DNA of 64,000 nt, taken from contig JAXHNP010000007.1 in the NCBI GenBank assembly GCA_034520365.1, positions 372,001-436,000 of the forward strand. The letters are read 5' to 3'. Origin of the DNA: Desulfobacterales bacterium. Lineage in GTDB: Bacteria > Desulfobacterota > Desulfobacteria > Desulfobacterales > Desulfosalsimonadaceae. The first letter of the stretch is position 1, and each line of letters opens with the position of its first letter. Below, piece after piece: positions 7,847 through 16,474 of the stretch. Both the position numbers and the translations under genes were made by a program. The notes under the pieces are model-generated. The model saw only the letters and a program-made list of their open reading frames with translations, searched no databases and was not told the origin of the DNA.

Positions 7847-8016
7847 ATTTTTTTCGATTTCGATCCCGATCCCGATAGCGATTTCGATTTGGATACAGAA
7901 CAAATTTACCGTGGGACTGCCAATCAGAGGCTTGCCTTTTGGCGGATGGGGTGTTAGGCAATAGGTTTCTATTTAACAATTAAAACCGATAATAAATAAA
8001 GAGATCCTGCTGCCTG

Positions 8017-8838
8017 ATGAAAATATTTGACAGCCATTGCCACCTAAATCTGGGGGCTTATAAAAAGGACCAGCCGGCGGTCATTGACCGGGCCAAAGCG
8101 GCCGATGTAGAAGGCATGATGATTGTCGGGATTACCGTGGGCGAGTCCCGCCAGGCCGTTGAAATCGCTGAACGGTTCCCCGGCTGTTATGCCTCTGTGG
8201 GGATGCATCCCCATGATGCCGGCGACTGCTCCGAAGACAGCCTGCAAAATTTGGAAGAACTCGCCAAATCCCCGGCAGTGAAGGCATGGGGGGAGACGGG
8301 CCTTGATTTTAACCGGATGCATTCCCCGCAGGCAGCCCAGGAAAAATGGTTTGTCCGGCAGCTGGAAACGGCGGATGAACTGGACCTGCCGCTTATTTTT
8401 CATGAGCGGGATTCCGAAGGCCGGTTTCTGGAGATCCTGTCCGCCCATTACAACAGCAGCCGGCGCCTGGGGGTCGTTCACTGCTTCAGCGGTTCGGCCG
8501 ATGAAATGCAGGCCTATCTAAAAATGGGCTTTTACATCGGCATCACCGGCATTCTAACCATGAAGACCCGGGGCGAGCCGCTGCGTTCCCTGGTGCAGCA
8601 GGTGCCGCCGGACCGAATGGTGATAGAAACCGACGCCCCGTTTTTGACCCCTGCACCGGATAAAAATCATACCCGACGGAATGAACCCGCATTTGTGCGG
8701 ACCGTTCTTTACAAGCTGGCCGAAGTGCTGGACCGTGATCCCCAAGCCCTGGCCGACACCCTATGGGCAAACACCTGTCAGCTATATCAGATTTCCGAGC
8801 CCGTTAACACGGATTCATCTGAGGAGCTATTTACATGA
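8017..8838 (+). CDS. tatD: TatD family metal-dependent hydrolase (DNase)
   Basis: The TIM-barrel hydrolase has all the expected metal ligands: DSHCHL at the N-terminus, GETGLDF with the bridging Glu, FHERD, VVHCFSG and ETDAPFLTP. TatD proteins act as 3'-5' exonucleases in DNA repair. Length 273 aa is normal. The stop overlaps the start of the next gene by 4 nt (ATGA), so the two are translationally coupled. No twin-arginine gene is adjacent; tatA lies 40 kb away. Confidence 0.92.
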   Translation: MKIFDSHCHLNLGAYKKDQPAVIDRAKAADVEGMMIVGITVGESRQAVEIAERFPGCYASVGMHPHDAGDCSEDSLQNLEELAKSPAVKAWGETGLDFNRMHSPQAAQEKWFVRQLETADELDLPLIFHERDSEGRFLEILSAHYNSSRRLGVVHCFSGSADEMQAYLKMGFYIGITGILTMKTRGEPLRSLVQQVPPDRMVIETDAPFLTPAPDKNHTRRNEPAFVRTVLYKLAEVLDRDPQALADTLWANTCQLYQISEPVNTDSSEELFT

Positions 8839-9869
8839 AACTCGGCATCATCGGCCTTCCGGTTTCCGGAAAAACCACCGTTTTTGAGGCGCTAACCCAT
8901 GAATTCGCCCATACCGGCGATAAAAGCGAAGACCGCCTGGGCACCATTCATGTGCCGGATGAACGAATCGACGCATTAAGCCGGATGTATCAACCCAGAA
9001 AAACGATTTACGCCCAGGTGGAGTATCTTCTGCCCGGCAAAACCGGGCAGAAAAATGCGGGCGACAAAACCGAAACCGCCTGGACCGCGTTGCGGGATAT
9101 GGATGCCCTGATTCACGTGGTGCGCAACTTCCGTATGTTCGGCCTGGATGCGCCCGCACCGGCGGCGGATTGTTTGAAGCTTGACCAGGAATTGATATTA
9201 TCGGACCTCGCGGTGGTGGAAAGACGCCTTGAGCGGATGACAGCCGAAAGCAAGAAGGGCAAGCCGGTGGATGCCGATGAACATGAGCTTCTTAAAAAAG
9301 CCCATGCGCTGCTTGAGGCAGAAACGCCGCTGCGCTGTGATCCGGAGATTGCTGCTGCTCCTCAGCTCAGAGGCTATGCCTTTTTATCCGCCAAACCGGT
9401 ATTGGTTTTATTCAACAACGAAGATGAGGACACGGACCTGCCTGAAAGAACGGATGCGTTAAGCCGGGAGGAGTGCCTGGTCATCCGGGGCAAACTTGAA
9501 CATGAGCTGGCCCAGATGACAGATGAAGAGGCCGCGGAACTTCTGGCCGAATTTGATATTGCCGCCTCAGCCACGGATCGCCTCATCCAGAAGTCCTATG
9601 GCATCCTGGGGCTTATCTCCTTTTTCACCGTGGGCGAAGATGAAGTCAAGGCCTGGACCATTCCCAAGAATACCATTGCGGTGGAAGCCGCCGGCGCCAT
9701 CCATACGGATATCAAAAAGGGGTTTATCCGGGCGGAAACCATTTCCTATGAGGACCTGATGGAAGCCGGCACTATGAATGCGGCCAAAAAAAAAGGGACG
9801 CTTCGCCTTGAGGGCAAAACCTATGGGGTACAGGACGGGGATATCATCAATTTCCGGTTTAATGTCTGA
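8835..9869 (+). CDS. YchF-like GTP-binding protein with TGS domain
   Basis: The 344-aa P-loop protein has GLPVSGKTT near the N-terminus where classical YchF has a GxxNxGKS loop, so it is a divergent paralogue of the Obg/YchF group. The C-terminal part (EDLMEAGTMNAAKKKG... VQDGDIINFRFNV) is the TGS/DUF933-type domain. The NKxD nucleotide-specificity motif appears as LFNNEDED, close to the N-x-x-E variant of YchF, which prefers ATP. It is coupled to tatD by a 4-nt overlap and is followed by a long inverted repeat. Confidence 0.75.
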   Translation: MKLGIIGLPVSGKTTVFEALTHEFAHTGDKSEDRLGTIHVPDERIDALSRMYQPRKTIYAQVEYLLPGKTGQKNAGDKTETAWTALRDMDALIHVVRNFRMFGLDAPAPAADCLKLDQELILSDLAVVERRLERMTAESKKGKPVDADEHELLKKAHALLEAETPLRCDPEIAAAPQLRGYAFLSAKPVLVLFNNEDEDTDLPERTDALSREECLVIRGKLEHELAQMTDEEAAELLAEFDIAASATDRLIQKSYGILGLISFFTVGEDEVKAWTIPKNTIAVEAAGAIHTDIKKGFIRAETISYEDLMEAGTMNAAKKKGTLRLEGKTYGVQDGDIINFRFNV

Positions 9870-9991
9870 TGGCCAAGCAAAACGCCCAATATCTGCGTTG
9901 CGCTTCATCTCTCGTCATTCAACGTACTTCTTGTACGCCTCATTCCTCGAGATTCGCGGCGCCTTGATCTTGAACTTTTTGCTTGGCCATC
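9868..9991. repeat. Long inverted repeat between convergent genes
   Basis: GATGGCCAAGCAAAA (9868-9882) is perfectly inverted at 9977-9991. The 94-bp interior holds a small hairpin CGTAC/GTACG. The position between two convergent genes fits a bidirectional transcription stop, though no T-run follows; it may also be a copy of a genomic palindromic repeat. Confidence 0.6.
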
Positions 9992-10001
9992 TCCAAATAG
10001 G

Positions 10002-12194
10002 TCAGCACGCCTTCTTCGAGGCCTTCTCAATAAATTGATATTTCCTGATGGCCTCAAGGATTCCGCCGGCACAGGACGCTTTGGCAAAATAGATGTTTTT
10101 GGCCCCCTTCAGGGTATCCAGCTCCGGGCTGTAGTTGCCGACCACGACCCCGCGCGGCTCGCCCCGAAGCATTTCCTCATCATTGCCCGAATCGCCGCAA
10201 ATCAAGAGATTGTTGAGCGGAAGCTCCCATTTATAGCTCAGATACCGGATGGCTTTGCCCTTGGACGCCCGGTAGGGGATAATATCCAGATGCTTCTCAT
10301 GCGAATAGATAAGCGTATACCGGCACTTGTTTTTAAGCAGGGCATCATGGACTTTTGCCAGCCGGTCTTTGCCGGGATCCATGTCGTAGCTTACCTTAAA
10401 CGGCCGCTGGGTGGCCTCCTCCTGGTATTGTAGAAAATCAAATCCTGAAAGCAAATCCACAATTTTTTGACGATCCCATTGATGGGCGATATGGGTTTCC
10501 CAGCCGCGGTCATAGTAAAGGTCCGACCCGTAATAAATTTCCGTGCCCACAGAGGCAATCACAATATCGGGCCTGGGCACATTATGGCGATCGAGAATCG
10601 CCTCTGCCGAGGATACATGCCGGCCCGTGGCTACGGCAAACCCCATTTTAGATTTGTTATCTTCAAGCAGATCGATGAGATCCGGCAGATGCTCATTGGA
10701 ATCACCGATCAGGGTATTGTCAATGTCGGTGATTAAGAAACGGTTCAGACAGGCCAGCCGCTTGCCGATGGGCGTGGCCGCGCGCTCCTTTTCCGCCGCA
10801 AAATCTGCTTTGGATTCTATTTGACTGACCGCTTCCATGTAAGTGGCCGCATGGCTTTCCCACGTATAATATTTCCGGACGTTCATAATGCCGTTTTTGG
10901 AATACCGGGCCCATAGCTCATAATCGGTGATAATGGTTTTCAAGGCCCCGGTAATTTCCTTTGGATTGGTCGGGTCCACCAGAATGCCGTTTTGACAGTT
11001 GTTGATGATATCATAGGGGCCGCCGTCATTGGTCGCCACAATCGGCAGGCCCGTGGCTGAGGCCTCCAGCAGGGTAAGGCCGAAGGGCTCGGTCAGGGCG
11101 GGATTGACAAACACCCCCCGCTTTTCCGCGGCAATCCGGTAAAGCTCCGGCACCTCATATTCAATATCATGTTTCTTGGGAATCGCCATTTTGCCGTAAA
11201 GGTCATACTTATCCATCATAAGGAGCATCCGCGTGAGCACATCGCTCTCATTCTCCTCCATCTTATCAATATCCTTGCGGATACCGGCGAATATGGCCAG
11301 ATTGGCCATGGTCTGCAGCTCCTGATCCTCGCCAAAAGCCTGGACCAATCCGGAAATATTCTTACGCTTGTCCGGCCGGGAAAGCGCAAGTACCAACGGT
11401 TTATCCGGATACATGAGAAACCGGTCAAGCTCACGCAGCACTGACGCCTGGGAATACAGCTCGATCTCGCTTTTTTCATATTCCGGGAGCCGGTCGTGGT
11501 AGTAGGGGTAAAACCGGGTAATGTCGATGCCCGGCGGGATGACCCGGTATTCAGGAATGTCCGAATTATCATATTGCTTATACTGCTCGGTGATCTCCTG
11601 GTTCGTGCTGGTGACGATAAGATCCGCACTCTTAATCACCTCTTCTTCCACGTTAATGCGGTGATCGATTTTATACTTCTTGATGATGTCATCTTCGGTC
11701 ATACCGTCATTTAAAAGCTTCTGAAATTTGGAGCGGCCCATGGAGTGCCCGGTGAAAACCAGCGGCAGGCCGAAAATCTTGGCCAGTTCCATGGCCACAT
11801 ACCCGGCATCCGCGTAATGGCCGTGCACGATGTCCGGCACCTGATTTTCTTTTTTGATGAATTTGACGGTCTTATCCACGTACTCATCCATGTACGGCCA
11901 CAGCAGTTCCTTGCGGATATATTTCAGGCCGCCGCACCGGATGCGCACGATCCGGAATTTGTCATTGACCGTTTCAATGGCCTTGCCGTAATCCTCCGAG
12001 ACTTTCTTGTCCTTGATCTGCCGGGTAAACAAGTCCACCTGCCGCACCTCATCGCGCTCGCTCAATTGATTGGCCAGCTCAATCACGTATTTAACCTGGC
12101 CCCCGGTATCCGCATCCCGGCCGAGCTCAAGGTGCTCGGAGCGCACCAGCCCATGAATACTAAACATTTGTACATACAGACCTTTTTCAGCCAT
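10002..12194 (-). CDS. sps: Sucrose-phosphate synthase fused to sucrose-phosphate phosphatase
   Basis: The 730-aa protein joins two activities. Residues 1 to about 470 are a GT-B glycosyltransferase: GRDADTGGQVKYV (acceptor loop), HGHYADAG, FTGHSMGRSK and the E-x7-E motif in EPFGLTLLEASATGLP. Residues from about 480 on are a HAD phosphatase, with ITDIDNTLIGD (nucleophile and acid/base Asp) and CGDSGNDEEML (Mg ligand). Together they would turn UDP-glucose and fructose-6-phosphate into sucrose, probably as an osmoprotectant. The start overlaps the upstream fructokinase-like gene by 8 nt. Both catalytic sites look intact. Confidence 0.88.
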   Translation of the reverse strand: MAEKGLYVQMFSIHGLVRSEHLELGRDADTGGQVKYVIELANQLSERDEVRQVDLFTRQIKDKKVSEDYGKAIETVNDKFRIVRIRCGGLKYIRKELLWPYMDEYVDKTVKFIKKENQVPDIVHGHYADAGYVAMELAKIFGLPLVFTGHSMGRSKFQKLLNDGMTEDDIIKKYKIDHRINVEEEVIKSADLIVTSTNQEITEQYKQYDNSDIPEYRVIPPGIDITRFYPYYHDRLPEYEKSEIELYSQASVLRELDRFLMYPDKPLVLALSRPDKRKNISGLVQAFGEDQELQTMANLAIFAGIRKDIDKMEENESDVLTRMLLMMDKYDLYGKMAIPKKHDIEYEVPELYRIAAEKRGVFVNPALTEPFGLTLLEASATGLPIVATNDGGPYDIINNCQNGILVDPTNPKEITGALKTIITDYELWARYSKNGIMNVRKYYTWESHAATYMEAVSQIESKADFAAEKERAATPIGKRLACLNRFLITDIDNTLIGDSNEHLPDLIDLLEDNKSKMGFAVATGRHVSSAEAILDRHNVPRPDIVIASVGTEIYYGSDLYYDRGWETHIAHQWDRQKIVDLLSGFDFLQYQEEATQRPFKVSYDMDPGKDRLAKVHDALLKNKCRYTLIYSHEKHLDIIPYRASKGKAIRYLSYKWELPLNNLLICGDSGNDEEMLRGEPRGVVVGNYSPELDTLKGAKNIYFAKASCAGGILEAIRKYQFIEKASKKAC

Positions 12195-13098
12195 TGGCCT
12201 CCCCCTCGATCATATTCCGCATATGCTGATAAAATGCGGTGTCCTCGGGCACAGCCCCTTCGATACGGCAGATACTGGCGGAAAACATGGTGGCATGGGA
12301 GAGAATCCGCCCGGGATGCCATCCGCGCAGGTAGCCCAGGGCCAGGACCGCCGCGTACGCATCGCCTGCACCCACCGTATCCACAATCGGATCCACATTT
12401 GTGGCATGAACGTAAAAGTGCTGGCGGCCGTCCATAAACAGCTCGCTTCCCTCGCTGCCGCGGGTTAAGGAGAGCACTTCGATTCTGTATCGCTCCATCA
12501 TGGAAAAAACCGCTGCCTCGGTTTTCTCCTCTATCTCAAGCATCTCCTGATTGATATAGGTGAGCTCGTCTTCGTTTAACTTGACGATGTTGGCTTTTTC
12601 CAGGGAATGGTTGATCACCTTGGGCTGGCGGGTTCCCTGCCTGAGGTTGACGTCATAAAAGCAGGGAACTTGGGGATCCAGGCTGTCAAGAAAACCCTGA
12701 AGCCTTGCGCACCCCTTTTCGGTGCGCTGGATCAGGGTACCGAAATACACCATGTCCGGCGGCTCGGACAGCGACAGATAAGGGGTGAAATCAATATAAT
12801 CAAAGGCCGCATCCGCCATGATATCGAATTCCGGATTGCCCGCGCGGTCAAAGGAGACGTGGACCTGCCCGGTGGCATGGGTCTCATCCATCTGGATATC
12901 CGCTGCATCAAACCGATTGCGCGATAACATGGAAAGGATTTCGTCCCCATAAGCATCCCGGCCGAGCCGTGAGACAAATCGCACCGGCATGCCGAAATTT
13001 TTTAAATGATAGGCAAAATTAAACGGGGCGCCACCGATACGCCGATAATCCGGGAAAATATCCACCAACAGCTCGCCAGTAACTAATATCACGGCCAC
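12187..13098 (-). CDS. PfkB family sugar kinase, fructokinase-like
   Basis: The 303-aa ribokinase-fold protein has GGAPFNFAYHL (sugar-binding signature 1) and DTVGAGDAYAAVL (anion hole and catalytic Asp). It overlaps the sucrose synthase/phosphatase gene by 8 nt, and this pairing with sucrose metabolism supports fructose as substrate. It could supply fructose-6-phosphate or recycle fructose after sucrose cleavage. No sucrase is in the window. The 127-bp gap upstream (13099-13225) is AT-rich and shows no gene. Confidence 0.8.
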   Translation of the reverse strand: MAVILVTGELLVDIFPDYRRIGGAPFNFAYHLKNFGMPVRFVSRLGRDAYGDEILSMLSRNRFDAADIQMDETHATGQVHVSFDRAGNPEFDIMADAAFDYIDFTPYLSLSEPPDMVYFGTLIQRTEKGCARLQGFLDSLDPQVPCFYDVNLRQGTRQPKVINHSLEKANIVKLNEDELTYINQEMLEIEEKTEAAVFSMMERYRIEVLSLTRGSEGSELFMDGRQHFYVHATNVDPIVDTVGAGDAYAAVLALGYLRGWHPGRILSHATMFSASICRIEGAVPEDTAFYQHMRNMIEGEANG

Positions 13099-13225
13099 CT
13101 CCAGGTTAAAAATAAAAACATTTTTGATTAAATTAAATCTGAATTAATTGGAATTCAAACAGGTTTGAAGCGGTAATGTTCTAATTGACCGTTATTTGGG
13201 CGGTTAAAAAAATAAATTGCTCGAA

Positions 13226-14227
13226 CTAATTCTGGCCGGGCACTTCTTCCTTTAGCAGGCAGCAGGCAATTCGGTATTCCGGCGTACCGTCGGCCTGATA
13301 ACTTAAATTTCCGGGCTGCACCAGTTTGTTCATCACGCAGCCCTCGGGAATGGTCAGGGAAAACAAATCCGCCTCATTGATCCGGCCGGTTTTCTCCAGC
13401 CGTCCATCCGTTATTAAAAGGCTGTGCAGGGGATAGTCCTCGCACAGGGGGCACTGGTACACCCGGCCATTGGGGAAAATAAAGTAGTTCTCCGCCACCT
13501 GACCGGCGCATTCGAACGGCTCTTCCGGCGATAAAAAGACTTTGGGATAGGTTGCTGTAATGCCCGATTTGGAAACCTTTTCGGCAATTTTCGGGATCAG
13601 ATGCATCCATGTTTGGCGGTCCACCTGGAGCTGATCCTTGCCGGACCCGGCGGATTTACCCCGAATGCCGATCACCTGAATAAAAAACCGGCTGACCCCG
13701 AGTGTTTCCAGCAGCGGGGGCATCATCTCGAGTTCCCCGATATTTTCGTTGCTCACCGTATAGATCAGGCTGGTCTTAAATCCGCGCGCCAACGCCGCCC
13801 GGATGCCTGCCAGACAAGCATCATAGCATCCACTGCCGCGGATGGCATCATTGGTTGCCGGCGTGGCCCCATCCAGACTGAAGCTGATAAAATCCACATC
13901 AGAAGGTCCGACTTTATTTAAAATGTCATGGAACAAATAGCCGTTGGTATCAATGGTGATGGAGCCATACCCCATCTGCCGGGCGGCCAGAATGATCCGA
14001 TCCAGCTGCGGATGCAGCGTGGGTTCGCCGCCCAAAAGAATCAGGTTGGCCTGGCGATTTTCATCCGGAAACAGATTCAGCCATTGGGTGATGGTATCCA
14101 GGGAAAGGATGTCACTGCCGTGCTGGGCGGGATTGATATAGCAGTGCCGGCAGTTCAGGTTGCATTGGGTTAAAATATGGAAAAAGACGTTGACCGAGTG
14201 TTTGGCGAACGCGACCGTTTTCTTCAT
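13226..14227 (-). CDS. Radical SAM protein of unknown function
   Basis: TQCNLNCRHCY near residue 20 is the CxxxCxxC motif for the SAM-bound 4Fe-4S cluster, and LLGGEPTLHP and TIDTNG are the usual downstream strands. The C-terminal third has six Cys (FECAGQ, YQCPLCEDY, EGCVMN, IACCLL) compatible with a SPASM-type auxiliary cluster. SPASM proteins often modify peptides, but no precursor peptide was recognised nearby. It follows the cyclic-nucleotide-binding gene by 30 bp on the same strand. Confidence 0.8.
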   Translation of the reverse strand: MKKTVAFAKHSVNVFFHILTQCNLNCRHCYINPAQHGSDILSLDTITQWLNLFPDENRQANLILLGGEPTLHPQLDRIILAARQMGYGSITIDTNGYLFHDILNKVGPSDVDFISFSLDGATPATNDAIRGSGCYDACLAGIRAALARGFKTSLIYTVSNENIGELEMMPPLLETLGVSRFFIQVIGIRGKSAGSGKDQLQVDRQTWMHLIPKIAEKVSKSGITATYPKVFLSPEEPFECAGQVAENYFIFPNGRVYQCPLCEDYPLHSLLITDGRLEKTGRINEADLFSLTIPEGCVMNKLVQPGNLSYQADGTPEYRIACCLLKEEVPGQN

Positions 14228-14257
14228 AACAGGGAGGGGGCTGAGAAGACGCTGAAA

Positions 14258-14773
14258 CTATTCGGTCTTCCAGTCTCTTAATTCCTTTATGGTCTCTTTG
14301 GCTTTGATCAGTTCCTCATTGGTGGCCCGCAGGCGAATCGAAATATATTCGGCAAATATCCGATACAAAAGCAGCAGAAAATCGAGCTTTTCATCCCGCT
14401 CCCTGACCGTGGCAAGCCGTCCCTTGGCCGAGGTGTCCACACACAGGCAGATCGTCGGGCCATCCGCATATACAGAGGCGGAGCGCGTCATATTGTCGAT
14501 AATCCGCATTTCACCAAAAATATCCCCCACCTGGTAAATCCGGCCGATTTCCACATCGTTTTTCTTGATCCGCAGCTTTCCAGACAGTAAAAAATAGAGC
14601 CAGGGATCGTTATCGCCTTCCTTTATAATCAGCTCGCCATCTTCGTATTCCCGGATTTTGCTCAGCCGCAACAGCTTTGCCAGCGATCGGGTCTCAAAAT
14701 CCTTTAAGCCGGGAATCGCCAGAAGCTTCTGGATGTTCTGGACATTATCCTTTAAATACTTTGTCTCGATCAT
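14258..14773 (-). CDS. Cyclic nucleotide-binding domain protein
   Basis: The 171-aa protein carries one cNMP-binding beta-roll: IIKEGDNDPWLYFLLSGKLRI, then GDIFGEMRIIDNMTRSASV in place of the phosphate-binding cassette (consensus GE(L/M)...RxA; here RSAS). No helix-turn-helix follows, only a helical C-terminus, so it is a sensor or scaffold rather than a Crp-type regulator. ATG at 14773 was preferred over a TTG 18 nt upstream because AGGGG sits 8 nt before it. It lies in the same transcriptional direction as purF and carAB. Confidence 0.78.
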   Translation of the reverse strand: MIETKYLKDNVQNIQKLLAIPGLKDFETRSLAKLLRLSKIREYEDGELIIKEGDNDPWLYFLLSGKLRIKKNDVEIGRIYQVGDIFGEMRIIDNMTRSASVYADGPTICLCVDTSAKGRLATVRERDEKLDFLLLLYRIFAEYISIRLRATNEELIKAKETIKELRDWKTE

Positions 14774-14833
14774 TGATTGACCCCTAATCAAAAATCAATT
14801 TGGACCTGCAGGCATCAAATCCCCCGGGTTGAT

Positions 14834-16276
14834 CTATGCCAAACATTTTTTGGACACATTTCGATCGAATTCTACCGGATAACATCCATCAAAGCAAGCC
14901 TTACAAAAATTATTTTCCGGATCCGCCCCGCCGGTCGCCTCCAAAAGCCCTTCCAGGCTCAGATAGTGCAGGGAGTCCAGATCAAGATAGGCGCGAAGCT
15001 CTTCAACGCTTTTACGGTCGGCAATCAGTTCGCCTTTGGTGGGAAAATCAATGCCGTAATGGCAGGGAAACCGATGCGGCGGACAGGCAATACGCATGTG
15101 GATACGCTTCACCCCCAGCTCCCGCAGGGTTTTAATCCGGGTTTTGGCTGTGGTACCCCGGATGATGGAGTCCTCAATGACAATAATTTCCTTTCCCGCC
15201 AGCAGGTCTTTTACGGGGTTTAGCTTCATCCGCACCCCGAAATCCCGCATGCTTTGGGTGGGCTGAATAAATGTACGCCCCACATAATGATTCCGGATCA
15301 TGGCCAGGTCAAAGGGCAACCCGGATTCCTCTGCATAGCCAAGCGCCGCATAGTTGCCGGAATCCGGAAAGGGCATCACCAGATCCGCATCCACCGGCGC
15401 CTCCCGGGCGAGCTGGCGGCCGTGGGCCTTACGTGTCTGATACACATTCCGGCCGAAAATATTGCTGTCCGGCCGGGCAAAGTAAATAAATTCAAAAATG
15501 CAGCAGGACTGGCGAACCGCCGAATGGGGATGTAAACTTCTGATGCCGGTTTTATCAATGATCACAATCTCGCCCGGCGCCAGCTCCCGGATGAATTCAG
15601 CCTGTACCAGGTCCAGGGCACAGGTTTCGGAGGCCAACACGTAGCGGCCGTTGGGTTTCCGGCCCAGGCACAGCGGCCGAAACCCGTTCGGATCCTTTAT
15701 TCCCACCAGTTCCCCCTTGCCGGTTAGAAAAACCAGGGCGTAGGCGCCCCTCAAACGCCTGACGGTCCGGGAGAGCGCTTCCTCAAACCCGTGGCCCAGG
15801 TTCTTGACCAGCAGGTGCAGAAAGATTTCACTGTCCATGGTGGTCTGGAAGATCGAGCCTTCCGCCTCCAGTTCCCGCTTTAAAAGGTGGGCATTGACCA
15901 GGTTGCCGTTGTGCGCCACCGCGTAGGATTTACCCCCATGGGTGACCACAAACGGCTGCGCGTTGGTGATGACCGAATCGCCGGTGGTGGAGTAGCGCAC
16001 ATGGCCGATGGCCGTGTATCTGCCGTCCAGCCATTCCAGGCTCGCGGCGTCAAACACATCGGGCACCAGGCCCATGCCCTTGTGGCAGTCAATCTTTTTC
16101 TGCCTGGCCACGGCAATACCGGCGCTCTCCTGGCCGCGATGCTGGAGCGCATAAAGACCGAAATAGGTGAGCTTGGCCGCCTCTTTATGGTTAAAGATGC
16201 CGAAAACGCCGCAGGATTCGCGGGGTCGGTCCCCCGTTTCCGGGGCTTCGATAAATGGATTGACAGACTTATTCAC
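14834..16276 (-). CDS. purF: Amidophosphoribosyltransferase
   Basis: First step of purine synthesis: PRPP plus glutamine gives phosphoribosylamine. The N-terminal 21 residues look like a cleavable propeptide ahead of the nucleophile in ESCGVFGIF (Cys22), as in the B. subtilis type. The PRPP loop is VIVIEDSIIRGTTA, and the C-terminal CKACFDGCYP fits the structural 4Fe-4S cluster. Length 480 aa is typical. It lies downstream of carB after 198 bp of short tandem repeats. Confidence 0.95.
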   Translation of the reverse strand: MNKSVNPFIEAPETGDRPRESCGVFGIFNHKEAAKLTYFGLYALQHRGQESAGIAVARQKKIDCHKGMGLVPDVFDAASLEWLDGRYTAIGHVRYSTTGDSVITNAQPFVVTHGGKSYAVAHNGNLVNAHLLKRELEAEGSIFQTTMDSEIFLHLLVKNLGHGFEEALSRTVRRLRGAYALVFLTGKGELVGIKDPNGFRPLCLGRKPNGRYVLASETCALDLVQAEFIRELAPGEIVIIDKTGIRSLHPHSAVRQSCCIFEFIYFARPDSNIFGRNVYQTRKAHGRQLAREAPVDADLVMPFPDSGNYAALGYAEESGLPFDLAMIRNHYVGRTFIQPTQSMRDFGVRMKLNPVKDLLAGKEIIVIEDSIIRGTTAKTRIKTLRELGVKRIHMRIACPPHRFPCHYGIDFPTKGELIADRKSVEELRAYLDLDSLHYLSLEGLLEATGGADPENNFCKACFDGCYPVEFDRNVSKKCLA

Positions 16277-16474
16277 GGTTCACAGCTCAAAGTTAAAAGT
16301 TAAAAGTTCACAGTTCACAGTTCACAGTTCACAGTTAAAAATATAATCATTCCTGAAACCTGACACCTGACACCTTAGGCCCTGAGGCACTAAGTCTTTT
16401 ATTTTCTACACCCTACACCCTACACCCTACACCTTACACCCCATACCTAATACCCAACACCTAACACCTAATAC
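16277..16474. repeat. Degenerate 7-8-mer tandem repeats between carB and purF
   Basis: The gap is almost wholly simple repeats: four TTCACAG units, AAAGTTA units, CCTGACA doublets, then runs of CACCCTA and CACCTAATAC variants. No gene or clear hairpin is visible. Similar blocks occur at 19710-19755, 44508-44573 and 45269-45330. Confidence 0.8.

Larger units (their letters stand above)
6838..7913 (-). mobile_element. TIR- and TSD-bounded element carrying two S23 genes
   Basis: The left end CACGGTGAATTTGTTCT (6838-6854) is the inverted repeat of the right end AGAACAAATTTACCGTG (7897-7913), with 16 of 17 matches. The 10-bp direct repeat GGACTGCCAA flanks both sides exactly (6828-6837 and 7914-7923), as expected for a target-site duplication. 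The 1,076-bp element contains only two tandem S23-type genes, each between inverted arrays of a 12-bp repeat, and no transposase. The copies meet at a junction near 7370 (ACAGAACAAATCCATACCCC). Mobilisation would need a transposase in trans. The same termini are found on short MITEs at 26937 and 29553. Confidence 0.85.
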
